Source: Gnetum montanum
Taxonomy: Eukaryota > Streptophyta > Gnetopsida > Gnetales > Gnetaceae
DNA: 64,000 bases
Direction: 5' to 3'
NCBI GenBank assembly: GCA_015680685.1
Contig: MNCI01023539.1
Location: forward strand, 476,002-540,001
The notes under the pieces are model-generated. The model was not told the DNA's origin and made no database searches. It saw only the letters and a list, made by a program, of their open reading frames with translations. Below are positions 50,471 to 61,757 of the stretch, piece after piece. The translations under genes were made by a program, and so were the position numbers. Numbering within the stretch: position 1 is the stretch's first letter; each line of letters starts with the position of its first letter.

Positions 50471-51847
50471 TATTGGCACATTTGGCCATTACATGGAGTA
50501 GTTGGAATATTTTGTTCAAAATATTAGCACAATCCCTGGTTGTAAATTTGCAGTTTAGTATTGTGAGTAATGGGTATTCTTGGAGAAGCAAGCTTGGTAA
50601 ATAATCTTGATGTTGAAGCCTTCTTGGAAAATAAATTAAAATGCCAAGATATTTTCTTGAGTGAAGATTGGAATAAAAAAAGGAGGTGATTATTTACCAC
50701 AAGAAAGCATACTCCCTGATTAATATTGGCAAAATAGACAACATCGTGGGTAATGGATTATCAAAAATCGGCTAAGAGTTGGAAACAAGTGAGGGACCTA
50801 ACGGACTACCAACTGGTTTTGAATTCGTGGATTTAAAATTATCAAAGGATGTAAAGGTTTTTGTATTGCAAAAAATCCAAATTCACGTATGACCAAAGGC
50901 CCATTGTTAGCGCTGCCGGAGAAAAAATGAAATCAGAAAAAAAGCAGAACTGAATGCTGTGGTTTTGGGGCAAATCCTTTGGCTTTCTGTTCTGGACTGC
51001 GCCCACGCACTGGCCAGATCTATGTTGTCGACTCGCCAGATGCCGAACCTGAGTTCGTGGAGCGCGTGGGAGGCCCTTCTTTCACCGATGAGCCAATTTA
51101 AAGGGGGTTTCAGGCAGCAATCGCATGGAGAAATTCAGACAAAACTGAGGCCAGTTTAGGGCAGAACGCAACGGATATATTATCGATTCTAGTAGAGGCA
51201 CTTGTGGATTTCAGAAGAATGGACGCCTATCTTGCGCGACGAACAAATTTGGGTTTTCATCCGCAGCAACAGCAAATGTTTTTAAAACCCTGATGGACGT
51301 TGCTCGAAAAATCTACACCAAATGTTGGACGAAAATTCTGAAAGCCAGACAGTTTACCAGTTATCACAGATAGAGGGCAGTGAAAATATATGAAGTAAGG
51401 ATTAAATCACATAATTATCAAAACCTGCAGGGCATTTTCGAAGGGCAGAGGTTACAACAGTTGCAGATCCTTACGGAACACACGGCGACGTTCCCTAACG
51501 CGGCGGCTGAGTCTTCTCCTTGGCGGCAGCTGCTGGTAACGATTTTTGGCCGAAGAAGATATTTTGAATCAGTTGCGGGTAGTTGCAGCATCGGTGCCTT
51601 CACCTTAGGGCTTGTATTTCGGCCATCCTGAATTTTAACTTCAATTATCTGGAATAAGAAAGGATAAATTAACTACCGCTACCACTAATAAGGTGGATAT
51701 TATATTATATTTTTATGGTAAAATCTTAGAGATTAATAACACATAGTATTTAAAATTTAAATTAAATTAAATTAGATTAGGGAATTTAGACTTATTTTAA
51801 TAAACTACTTTCAAAGGCAATATTTATAATATTTATTAATTAATTCC
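50471..51847. other. Unassigned sequence left of the assembly gap
   Basis: From about 50900 to 51640 the base composition is clearly richer in G+C than the neighbours (for example GCGGCGGCTGAGTC near 51500). No ORF on either strand resembles a known family. It may be part of a gene or LTR cut by the gap. Confidence 0.35.
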
Positions 51848-52435
51848 NNNNNNNNNNNNNNNNNNNNNNNNNNNNNNNNNNNNNNNNNNNNNNNNNNNNN
51901 NNNNNNNNNNNNNNNNNNNNNNNNNNNNNNNNNNNNNNNNNNNNNNNNNNNNNNNNNNNNNNNNNNNNNNNNNNNNNNNNNNNNNNNNNNNNNNNNNNNN
52001 NNNNNNNNNNNNNNNNNNNNNNNNNNNNNNNNNNNNNNNNNNNNNNNNNNNNNNNNNNNNNNNNNNNNNNNNNNNNNNNNNNNNNNNNNNNNNNNNNNNN
52101 NNNNNNNNNNNNNNNNNNNNNNNNNNNNNNNNNNNNNNNNNNNNNNNNNNNNNNNNNNNNNNNNNNNNNNNNNNNNNNNNNNNNNNNNNNNNNNNNNNNN
52201 NNNNNNNNNNNNNNNNNNNNNNNNNNNNNNNNNNNNNNNNNNNNNNNNNNNNNNNNNNNNNNNNNNNNNNNNNNNNNNNNNNNNNNNNNNNNNNNNNNNN
52301 NNNNNNNNNNNNNNNNNNNNNNNNNNNNNNNNNNNNNNNNNNNNNNNNNNNNNNNNNNNNNNNNNNNNNNNNNNNNNNNNNNNNNNNNNNNNNNNNNNNN
52401 NNNNNNNNNNNNNNNNNNNNNNNNNNNNNNNNNNN
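51848..52435. other. Assembly gap (588 N)
   Basis: Continuous N run. Confidence 1.
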
Positions 52436-53099
52436 TTAATAAATTCGTAGATATTGAATTTGGGATAGCTTTATTGCGAAGTGTTTACTCGTGTCATTTT
52501 ACCTTGTTTAAATATTTGAGGTCAACACAAATCTGCTTTCTTTTCTTTTCTACTTATTTCCATCGAATCTTGCTCTATTTATAGTTTTCTTGTCGAACTA
52601 TCTCTTTCTCTCGGGAAAATTAGGAGTAGATTGCGGAGTTGTGCTCAAATGTTTTTGCAAAATTTTATTTGTTACAAGTAGGTATTATAAGGACCACATA
52701 GACTAGGCAGTTGAACAAAATAGGAAATTTTCAACAACTCACAGTACTTGGAAAAGTTGGCTGAATCTCTTTAAAGTAAGTCATTTGTAGTTTACACACA
52801 ATGCAATCGTTACATTTCTCACAACCGCATGTCGCAACAGCACATACACATACTTACATTAACTACTAAGTTTATTTGGAGGTATCTAGGCCTTGGTGTT
52901 GCCAGAGACCAGCAGGCACCTAAATCTTGTTCGAGGACACTCGTTGGCGGTCGCGTCCCAAACTGTCGCCAACAGTTCTTTTGGCGCTAGAAGGAGGGTT
53001 GAAAATTCAGCCTCTAGGTTCATAAGCCTTATAACTTTAGCACATCAACCATTATTTGTTACTATAAAGGCTTAAGAAATTAGATACTATTTTCAATTC
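52436..53099 (+). other. Element F1 leader with probable 5' LTR end and PBS
   Basis: A sequence ending ...GTCGCCAACA near 52973 is followed by GTTCTTTTGGCGCTAGAAGGAGGG (PBS-like TGGCGCTAGAAGGAGGG at about 52981-52997). This PBS differs from that of elements A-C. The LTR start is hidden in the gap. Confidence 0.5.
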
Positions 53100-54371
53100 A
53101 TGACCAAGAAGATTGATAGTTTGGAAAGTTTCAAAGTTTCACAAGATATTCTAGATCCTAAGATTGATTCTCCATCAGAAGAAAAACAAAAGAAAGTTTT
53201 TGAATTGGGAACAAGTAGTGGAGTGAAAACTAGAAGATCAAGAAGATCACCCATTATATCTGGTTTGCCAATTTGTAAGAGAAGATTTAGAAAGTTTAAA
53301 AGTTCAATTATACAAAGGAATAGGATGGCAAATCCTTGGCAAGGAGTTACACCATTAGGATGTCAAAATTACAATGATATTCCTAAGGTAGTTTACAAAT
53401 ATTTGCCTGAGCCTTTTATTCCTGGAAAAGCTTGTTTAGCTGAAGAATATATTCACATGTTTGAGTTAGCTTTAGCTCATGCAAATATTCAACATGAAGA
53501 TCAATCTTGTAGGCTGTTTGTATCAAACTTAAAGGACATGGATTAGATTTGGTATTCGAACTTATCAAGTAATAGTATTACAAGTTGGGATGACATGAAG
53601 AATCTTTGCTTGGCCCAGTTTGGTAGTCAATTAGATCAACAACAACTATACTGTGGGCTAGTACAAGCTAAGTAAGGAGTTAAAGAGTCAATTAGAGATT
53701 TCAATATTAAGTTTCAACGAATTTGTGGACTCTTTCAAAGGCGATATAGGCCATCAAAAGAAATGCTTAAGGAAACTTACCTTAAGGCTATCAACCCCAA
53801 CATTTCAATTTGATTAAGGAGAACTCCAAACTTAACTACGCTAAACGACTATTTTAGTGAAGCTATACAGTTAGAAAAACAGTTGAACTTCAATCCTGAA
53901 GAACATATTGCAATTCAAAAAAGAAAAGAAAGAGTTATGATTCCTCTGAAAGATTTTGCTCAATTTAAAGCTTTACCAGGTCCATCTCATGTTAAGATAG
54001 AGCAAGAACATGAAAGAGTAGGATCTGAAAAAGGACAATTAATGAGAGATATGTCTAACAAAATAGTGAAGCTTGAAAAAGCGTTGGTAAGAGTAAATAT
54101 CAAGGAAGAGAAGAAAAGTAGAAAGCATAAACATCACAACAATAAGTTAGTAGAAGATGAGGATGAAAGTGATCTTAGTATGTCCAACTTTCTTGATATT
54201 GAATCTGATAATGAGTTATCTAGTGTTCACTATGCAAGTAAATCTTATAGCAATGGATCTAGCGATACTTCTTCTCTATCAAGTTCTGAAGAAGATATGT
54301 CTTCAGATGAGGAATGCAATAACAATGAGGAAAATGGATATAATCTTCGATCAAAGATTAACTACTTCTAG
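53100..54371 (+). pseudogene. Element F1 Gag
   Basis: ATG 53100. Blocks: RRSPIISGLPICKRRFRKF (basic), MANPWQGVTPLGCQ, YLPEPFIPGKACLAEEYIHMF, SCRLFVSNLKD, then after a stop at 53545 SWDDMKNLCLAQFG, VKESIRDFNIKFQRICGLF, and LNDYFSEAIQLEKQ. It ends in an acidic/serine-rich tail and NGYNLRS. At least three stops (near 53545, 53675 and 53812). The layout is that of a plant gypsy Gag, not closely related to the Gag of A-D. Confidence 0.75.
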
Positions 54372-55311
54372 ACCCCCAAATGTTATTACGGATCCATCTA
54401 CTAAGAGAAAAGCTTTTGAGCCAAGTAGAAGAGATAAGAATAAAGGTAAAGACAATCAAGTGGAGCAAAGCACTCCAAATCAGTCTTTTAATAAATGGAT
54501 GAAAAGATCAAGCTTCATTGGTGATGGAGAATATGATTTGATAGAAGACCTTAAACATGTCAAAGCCAATATTAGCCTCTATCAATTGCTTCAAATAGGA
54601 GATCAGCAAAGAAAGGCTTTAGAGTTCATTAAAGGTAAAAGGAGAGCTAGAGAATCAGAGTTAAGTTATGTGTCTAACAATGATGAAAAATTAAAGACTT
54701 CATATGATAAGGAAGCTCCTCCTTTCCTTTTGCAAATGAAATTAAAGGATAAATTCTTACATAATTGTTTGGTTGATTCTGGAGCTACGTCTACTATAAT
54801 GCCATTGTCTATATGTAAGAAACTTGGTTTGATTCTTGAAAAATCAAATAGAAAGATTGTTCAAGTGGATAAAAGTAGAGTGAAGATTGTGGGTCAATTA
54901 CCAAGTGTTCTATTGGAAATTTCTTTTGAACCTCGCATCAGAAGTAGAGTAACTATTCAAGTGGCAGATATACCAGATTCACATAGTCTCTTATTGAGTA
55001 GAAGTTGGAGTAAGAATTTCTCAGGTTACATATCAACAGATTATTCTCACATGTGGTTACCTTGGAAAGGAGAACCAAATCAAATCTACATCTATAGCAA
55101 ACCTTTGATGATAGATAATATTACTTCAAACGGAAGAAGTAAAATAGCTGAAAAAGGAGGTGTTGAAAACAAGATTTGTACACTCCAAGAAAATTATAGT
55201 TCAGAAAAAGAACAGTCAAAGCAAGAGGATAAATGGGAGTTATACTTTTATGGTTCATGCAATTCAAAAGGTGCAAGAGTTGGAATAGTTATATTCAAGA
55301 TAGTTAGATAG
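54350..55311 (+). pseudogene. Element F1 protease, ending in the start of an RNase H
   Basis: The frame +1 to Gag continues the protein (TSRPPNVITDPSTKRK). The protease active site is NCLVDSGATSTIMPLSICKKLGL (~54755-54825), followed by DIPDSHSLLLSRSWSKNF and YSHMWLPWKGEPNQIYIY, a block seen in Tat/Ogre-like proteases. About 60 codons later WELYFYGSCNSKGARVGIVI resembles the start of the additional (archaeal-type) RNase H of these elements (W.LYFDG...G.GAG). The RT expected between them is absent, then a stop follows. Confidence 0.7.
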
Positions 55312-55639
55312 CCATGATGGTAGTGTTAGATAGCCTCTAAGGGATAGATATCAAAGGAAGATAACCCCAAGGAACACTCATAGCATGATCCAGATATACT
55401 ATTTCATATCAATCAAGCATGCTTTTGTTTTTTCTTCTTCATTTTCCTTGTTATTTTATTTATACATAATGTCAAATGTAACATATATTTGACATTTGCC
55501 ACATATTTTCCTTATGCATAATGTTGAATATAACTTATATTTGACATTTTCCATGACATTCGAAAATGCAATGTCATATTTGGTATTAGATGACCCAAGG
55601 GCCAATTAGAACCAAGAGCTAGTTACACTCTAATGACAA
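55312..55639. repeat. F1/F2 junction region with inverted-repeat units
   Basis: Two related units (CATAATGTCAAATGTAACATA... at ~55465 and CATAATGTTGAATATAAC... at ~55530) each contain AATGTCAAAT...ATTTGACATT type dyads; the first is perfect at 55468-55496. The exact boundary between F1 and F2 is not visible. Confidence 0.5.
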
Positions 55640-57204
55640 ATCAGGAAGTCATGATCTAGGAAGATTTATGGGCCATTGGATTTTAGGGAACACTGCATCA
55701 TTTCAAGTAATATTAGAGGCAAGAGAAGGAGCCGCTGTAGTGGTAATGCAACACCAAGATGTAGTAGGAGTAGCATAAGTAATAAATGATCACATTACAG
55801 AATTCTTTAATGTTTCCATTGTGCCATTGGTAGATATTATTAGAGTTAAAGATGTAGAAACCTTAGTGAGAGCATCAATGAACCCTTTAGAACATGAAGA
55901 TGTAGTAGAGAGACTATTGTAAATAGGACAAGTCATGCAGAATCATTTTAATATTTCCAGCAATATCATTGTAGTATAGTCAAAGTTGATATCCACAAAA
56001 GGCAAGATGGTAATGGAAGAAATGAGGATGCAACATGTGGAAAGTGAAATGTGGAGATTACAAGAAGAGTTAGCTACATTGAGAATTGAAAGACAAGACC
56101 TTGCATGACACATTACACCTAACTAGTTAGCACAATTTAGAGATAAGAAAATTGGTGATCTAAAGATCAAACAAAAAAAATTAAGATGGAAATGGAGAAA
56201 GTAGTGTTGAATATCTTAGTAGCATAAGCCAAAACATACGCACATGCCAAGGTCATTGTTGCATTAGAAGAAGAACATAAAAAAACTACTACAGAGAAGT
56301 TGAGGTTGACAGACATTGAAAAGCAAACAAATATAGTAGAAGAAAGCTGCCATCAACTTAGAGAATAGTTTGCTATAGTTAACCTTGATATAAGAAAACT
56401 AGCCCATGAGAACATAATCCTATTAATTAAATAAGTATTCATAGTTTGATTAAAATCAACTATTGAAATTAGCGCATGACAGAATGAGGCCAAGAAACAT
56501 GAAAGACTTAAAGAACACTTTAGGGATTAAGTGGGCATGTATAAGCAAATTAATGAGAAGGAAATCCAAATGGCCAAAGCCAAGGTCAGTTATTTTACAA
56601 AATAAAGAGATGATTGGCAACCCATCATGGATAGCCTTGCCCATGTCCATCAAGCTAAACTAAAGAATAAAGACTTGTAGATAGAAGACCTAATAGAGCA
56701 TATGGGGTTAGCAAATCTTTGCTATGTTAACTTAGCCATGTTGACAGTAGGAAAACCAAGAACAAAGTTGGAACAACATGTAGCTAAGGTGTATTCCATG
56801 GATGAAAAGGAGTTTGCAGATAGAAAAGATGCACAAAAAAACCTTCACATTGTAAACTCTAAATTAAGAATAGTCAAGTCTAGCTACCAAGGTTAGAAAG
56901 ATGTAGGAGCGAACCTAGCTAGAAGAATGACAAATTATCAGGAGTTGCAGAAGATGGATAGAGCTTTTAAGGTAGAAAGAACACATTTATAGCATGGTAT
57001 GTTAAGGCCAACAAAATGTTTTGATAGTTGCCATGTCCCTAGGAAGTATCAAATCTTGCAAACATTGTTGAATTTGCATGGATAGTACATGATCTTAAAA
57101 TAGAAGAAAAAAGGCTTACAATGTTGCTAAATGAATATCAATTTTAGAAACTAGATGATAAATGGAAGAAACCCATGGAGGAGCCATTACCACTAGGAAC
57201 TTGA
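55640..57204 (+). pseudogene. Element F2 accessory ORF, middle block and coiled coil
   Basis: Plus-strand homologue of the element C aORF, starting within its middle block: ILGNTASFQVILEA, VVVMQHQDVVGVA, MNPLEHEDVVERLL. Then coiled-coil blocks TIEISA(stop)QNEAKKHERLKEHF, VGMYKQINEKEIQMAKA, NLCYVNLAMLTVGKPRTKLEQHVA, and the tail KPMEEPLPLGT before TGA at 57202-57204. Stops fall at codons that are Q or W in C. The N-terminal head is missing. Same family, opposite strand, so the aORF was mobile in more than one lineage. Confidence 0.75.
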
Positions 57205-57433
57205 TGGAAATCTACATCAAGGTTTATTTTTTTTATTTTTTTCATGTGTGTCAATCATGCATTGCATGATAATTTTGTAACATCACTCGAACAAAGATGT
57301 GACATTCATAGTATAGTCATTCAGGTAAATATATGTTATGATATCAAGTCCATGTAACCCCATAAGTTTGTAGGGAACTCTATGCTCCTTTTGTTTAGAC
57401 TTGAGGATAAGATTTCAGTCAGTCATTGGGGTA

Positions 57434-57507
57434 TGATGAAACATTATTATAAAGGACTATAATATCATAATTACAATATTGTAGTCCTTTACAATAATGT
57501 TTCATCA
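57434..57507. repeat. 74 bp hairpin at the start of the F2 LTR
   Basis: Arms of about 32 bp, TGATGAAACATTATTATAAA... and the complement-type ...TTTACAATAATGTTTCATCA, with about two mismatches and a ~10 base centre. Confidence 0.85.
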
Positions 57508-58320
57508 TATTGTAGCCTTATATATGTCATGGTAGATACAATGTAGTAGGTCATGGTCATGACTATAAATATGAGCTCACCATCATATTGAAAACAAGTT
57601 TTTTTTCAACACTTGGTGAAATTCTTGTAGTTTGTTTTCTTGAAGTTAGAGTTAGAGGGAAGGCTTGCAATGTGGTGAATTACAGTTGTACGAAATCTTT
57701 ATTTGAGTGGATTGTTCCTGGACATAATTCATTAATGACAATAAAGATCGAGATTGTTCTTTATCATTGTAGCATATTGCCTAGAATAGATTTACTTTTC
57801 CATAATGTTTACTTTTACTAATTCATTTATATATCTTAAGTCACTTACAATTTCAATGTTCAGTAGTAAGGCAGAATAGAATGACTAGTTTTGAGTGTAA
57901 AGTGTAATTTTTTAGTAATCCAATAGTGAATTTTCTTAATTTGCTCAGGAGTAGAATTACTTGGTATCCTAGTAACAATTACATTAGCCTAGGATGTGTA
58001 CGAAAAACTAGGAATGGATACTTGTCACCATAAGATAGAATAGCTTTACATTTTATACTTAGAGATATAATTTATATTCATCTTCACCATATTTACACTT
58101 AGTATCTTGGAGAGCCAACAATATCAGTTTATGATATACCTCCCTAAAAGTTAAACCATACTTTTTGCACTTTGCTAACTCTAAGTGGGAAGACAACGAT
58201 TAGGAACTTACTATTAACTCACTAGTATACTTATATTATCCATCCATGGATTATAATCTAGTTGCATGTGAACACTTGTAACTTGTATTGTTGAGTGTTG
58301 GAATACCCTATTGCTCATCA
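57434..58320 (+). repeat. Element F2 3' LTR
   Basis: Preceded by TTGGGGTA (polypurine tract) and running TGATGAAAC ... TTGCTCATCA. It has TATAAATATG at 57564, AATAAAGATCGAG at 57740 (same poly(A) context as the other LTRs) and the GGAATACCC...CTCATCA end, the complement of the common TGATGAG...GGTACCCC start. Confidence 0.8.
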
Positions 58321-58479
58321 CTTAGGAATGATGAAAGTTGTATCGTAAGAGGTTATACTAAATTTATCTTGAAATGGAAAAAAATTTCATAATTCATAGG
58401 GTAGATCATGTATCTAAGATTACCAAAAATTTGTGTTCTGTCTTATTTTGATGATGTTCACATTTTTGGATTATTTGGA

Positions 58480-60280
58480 ATTAAGAATGTAGAATTTTAG
58501 AAAGAAAAACCATCATAGCCATAGGATTTAGGAAGAAAATGGGCAATTATACAAGTTAAATGATATTATAGTGGCTAATAGAGTTAAAGCCCTTCATGCA
58601 CCTAAAGGGAATCCTACAATAAGTTTATGACATAAGAGACTTGGCCCAGTATGAAAAAAAGACTAATAGAATTATCCACGAAAAAGATATAATTCAAGGT
58701 AATGCCTAAGATTATTTTCCATTCTATGAACATTTCCTAAAGGAAAAATAACAACATTTGAGCTTTCCTATAAGAACTCAAAGAGCTAAAAATATATTAG
58801 ATCTAATTCATAATGATGTGTTTAGTCTTGTTCCAATGGCCTTGATCATTACCTTTGAGTATTATACATATTTGATAGAATATTCTAAGAAATTTTGGAT
58901 TTACTTTCTATAATTTAAGTCCAATGTTTTTTAAAAGTTTGAAGAATATAAAACTCTTGTCAAAAATTAAACTAACAAAAGAATTAAAGCTCTTAAAATG
59001 AAGAATGGTGGGGAATATTGTTCAAATGAATTTGAAAAGTTTTGTAGGACTTAAAAGAAAATATTTTCTATAAAATTGTCTTAGTTAGATGAGGTTGAGA
59101 AAAAAATTCTAGAGACATCTTATTATAATAGTGGCCAAAAGCTGGTGAGGTATTACTCACTTGGTTAGAACTTTTGGCTTGTGGTCTATAAGTCACAAGT
59201 TCAATTCAAAAGGGTACGTTGAGACACATACCTTGGGGCATAATTAAAATATATATTCAAGAACAATGACATGAGATGGATAGCCAATCACAGTAAGTCA
59301 ATATCAAATCCTTTGTATACCTTATGGTTAGCCCATCATAGATGTGATAAAGGAACCATATTAGTATTTAGACTCTTACATTTGTGTATTAGTGATGCTC
59401 ATCAAACTTATAGAAAATTTGTAATTTAGAAGCTAGAAAAATTTGGAAAAATGTCATGAATGAGGAAAGGAAATCACTAATGTGATTCAGTTCATTGCAT
59501 ATGGATTTTTAGGATAAAAGAGAGAAAAATACACAAGACACAATGGGTGGCTAAAGGATACTCTCAAAAAAATGATATTGATTATTAAGAAGATTTTTTG
59601 CTAGTGATAAAACTAACCATTATAAGAATTATTTTATCTCTTATGGATCTTTTAGATCTTAACCTTGAGTAGATGGATGTTAAGAATATTTTTCTTTATG
59701 GAGATATTAATGAAGAAATATATATGCAATAGCATCACTGTTTTGTAGTTAAAGGAAAATAAAATATGGTATAACAGTTACTAAAATCATTGTATGGGTT
59801 GAAATAAAGACATAAGTGTTAAAATAGATAGCCTCAATCCTCACATTATTTAGTTTACTATGAGTGAATCCTAGATTTGCACTACAGCCACTAGATTCTC
59901 TATTGTTTTTTAAACTTTCTAGATTTAACCTCAAGATGTAAAATCTCCCTAAATTCATGAATCTCTTAACTCACCATTTAAATAGATGCAATAACTGGCA
60001 AATACATCTAACTAAATAGGCCTTTAATTATTCTTGTGTATATCTCAAGAAAATGACCCAAGCTTGTTGGATTTTGCTATTGTACATTGATGATATGTCA
60101 ATAGTAGAAATTAACTTGCAAGAGATCTCAATTTGAAATGAAAAAATTATAATATGTAAGAGATCTCAATTTGAAATGAAAAATCTTGGTGCAATGAACA
60201 AAATTTTGGTATGAAAATTAAACAAGATAAAAAATACAAAAGATTATGGCTAAGCTAGTTTAATAAAGTACTAATAATTG
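58480..60280 (+). mobile_element. Ty1/copia remnant (pre-integrase, integrase, RT)
   Basis: In order, across several frames: LYKLNGIIVANRVKALHAP and HKRLGP (pre-integrase), SFPIRTQRAKNILDLIHNDVF (integrase start), KFWIYFL, KALKMKNGGEYCSNEFEKFC; then WVAKGYSQKNDIDY, KLTIIRIILSLMDLLDLNLE, MDVKNIFLYGDINEEIYMQ, LLKSLYGLK (RT), and LLLYIDDMSIV (YVDD box as YIDD, ~60080). Interrupted at 59125-59240 by a SINE-like piece and at ~59800-60010 by unknown DNA. Confidence 0.8.
59125..59245 (+). mobile_element. Possible tRNA-derived SINE
   Basis: TATTACTCACTTGGTTAGAAC resembles an A box and AGTTCAATTCAAAAGG a B box, about 35 bases apart, sitting inside copia sequence. No target duplication identified. Confidence 0.35.
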
Positions 60281-60281
60281 A

Positions 60282-60370
60282 GCATGGGCTATAGCTTAGT
60301 TGGTTGGCTTACATGCTTTTCATCCATGAGGCACTAAGTTCAAAGCCTAATACTGTCTTGAAGACATATT
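60282..60370 (+). mobile_element. Possible tRNA-derived SINE
   Basis: GGGCTATAGCTTAGTTGGTTGG (A-box-like TAGCTTAGTTGG) and AAGTTCAAAGCCTAAT (B-box-like), about 40 bases apart. Confidence 0.45.
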
Positions 60371-60555
60371 ATAAGCATAGATAACTTATAGTTAGTATCT
60401 TTTAAAAAGTACTTACAATTTTTAACATTTAAAACTTTTAGGTCAGGGCTCAAGGCTTTCTCAGCGGTTACATAAATATTATCTAAGCATAGATAACTTA
60501 TATCTAGTATCTTTTAAAAAGTACTTAAAATTTTTAATATTTAAAAATTTTAGGT
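60371..60555. repeat. Direct repeat, period 113 bp
   Basis: Two ~72 bp copies of GCATAGATAACTTATA...TTTTAAAAAGTACTTA...TTTTAGGT at 60371-60443 and 60484-60555. Confidence 0.85.
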
Positions 60556-61757
60556 GTTGGAATAGATAATAATGACAACAATATCAACTAGTAGCCTTTT
60601 ATAGAACTTGATGATTGAAAAATATGTCTAGGTTTAATGAACCTTGGTTTAGCTTGAAAAAAACTACATGTATAAATTGATATGAAGTGTAATGGAGTTG
60701 ACTACCTAAGTATTTGCCTTTGTTTGGTAGGGGATCAAGGCTTTCTTAGTGTAATAAAGAAACATGAATAACAAATTAGTGTAATAAAGCTTTACAGCTC
60801 CCACTACCAATTTAGCAAAGTTGGTTACTTAATTATTATTATTTTATTCCAAAAGTCCAAAAGATGCCCAAAATGGCTAGAAATCCATAAAAAGCTCAAA
60901 TTCTATAAAATTCTTGCAAAATCTTTTTTATGTCATGAGCAGATCCAAATATTCATAAAATATCCAAGGAAAAGTTGGGTATAATTTGCACAATTTTCAA
61001 AACTTGCGAAAAAACTAAAAATGAAACAAATAGGATTAAAATATTATTTTTCATAAAAAAACCCCAAAATTACAAAAATTTGGTAGCATCTTAGCATACC
61101 AATTAAAATTGTAAATGAATAACAGAGGAGAGGAGTAGCAAGTAAAGAGGAGAGATGGAGAATCCATAGAAACATGGAGTAGCCATGTGAAAGGAAAATA
61201 ATATGAACATTTTTACTTGTGTTGGTAGGGCTTCTAAAATTTTCTTATGTCTTCCTTTTCTACCTAATGCTCTTTTTTGGTTTTTTCTTTTCTTAATCTA
61301 TCACACCCAAAACCCTTCTTCAAACTACAACAAGATGTATCTAGGGACACTGCCTATTTATATGGGAAAAAAAATGAAAGAAACCAAGCTCAAATTGACT
61401 TCAAAACAAAGAAGAAAGGCCAAAAAATGTGATGGAACATGGTTTTGTAAAATGACATAAAAAAATAAGTGAAGGAAAATAGTGACAAAAACATACATTT
61501 GAGAAAGGCGGTGCATATATATAATATATATGTTATACCTTTTTCATGTTTAACTTTTAAACTTTTATGCTTTATGCTTTTAACCTTTTTTAACTACCTC
61601 ATGTGATGAAATTGGTTTTAACTTCTTTATTTTTAATCCCTTTATTATTCTAAGTTAATTTCTTTAATTTCTCTCTCCACACACTCAAATCCTCATAACA
61701 CACACACCAAGCCTCCAAATTAAATTTCGTTTGAACTTACAGGATCCTTTTCAAGTG
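60556..61757. other. AT-rich spacer
   Basis: No gene recognised. The 85-codon plus ORF at 61203 has no family resemblance. A TATATATAATATATA run lies at 61515-61530. Confidence 0.4.

Noticed and set aside
51380-51640. ORFs at 51380-51631 (+) and 51418-51603 (-) as genes
   Set aside because: Overlapping short ORFs in GC-richer DNA with no family resemblance.
53883-54371. Programmed Gag/protease frameshift at 54345-54370
   Set aside because: Gag already carries several stops, so a mutation explains the frame change as well; no clear slippery site was seen.
57588-57821. 77-codon ORF in the F2 LTR
   Set aside because: Lies across the LTR poly(A) signal and transcribed region; no related ORF in other LTRs.
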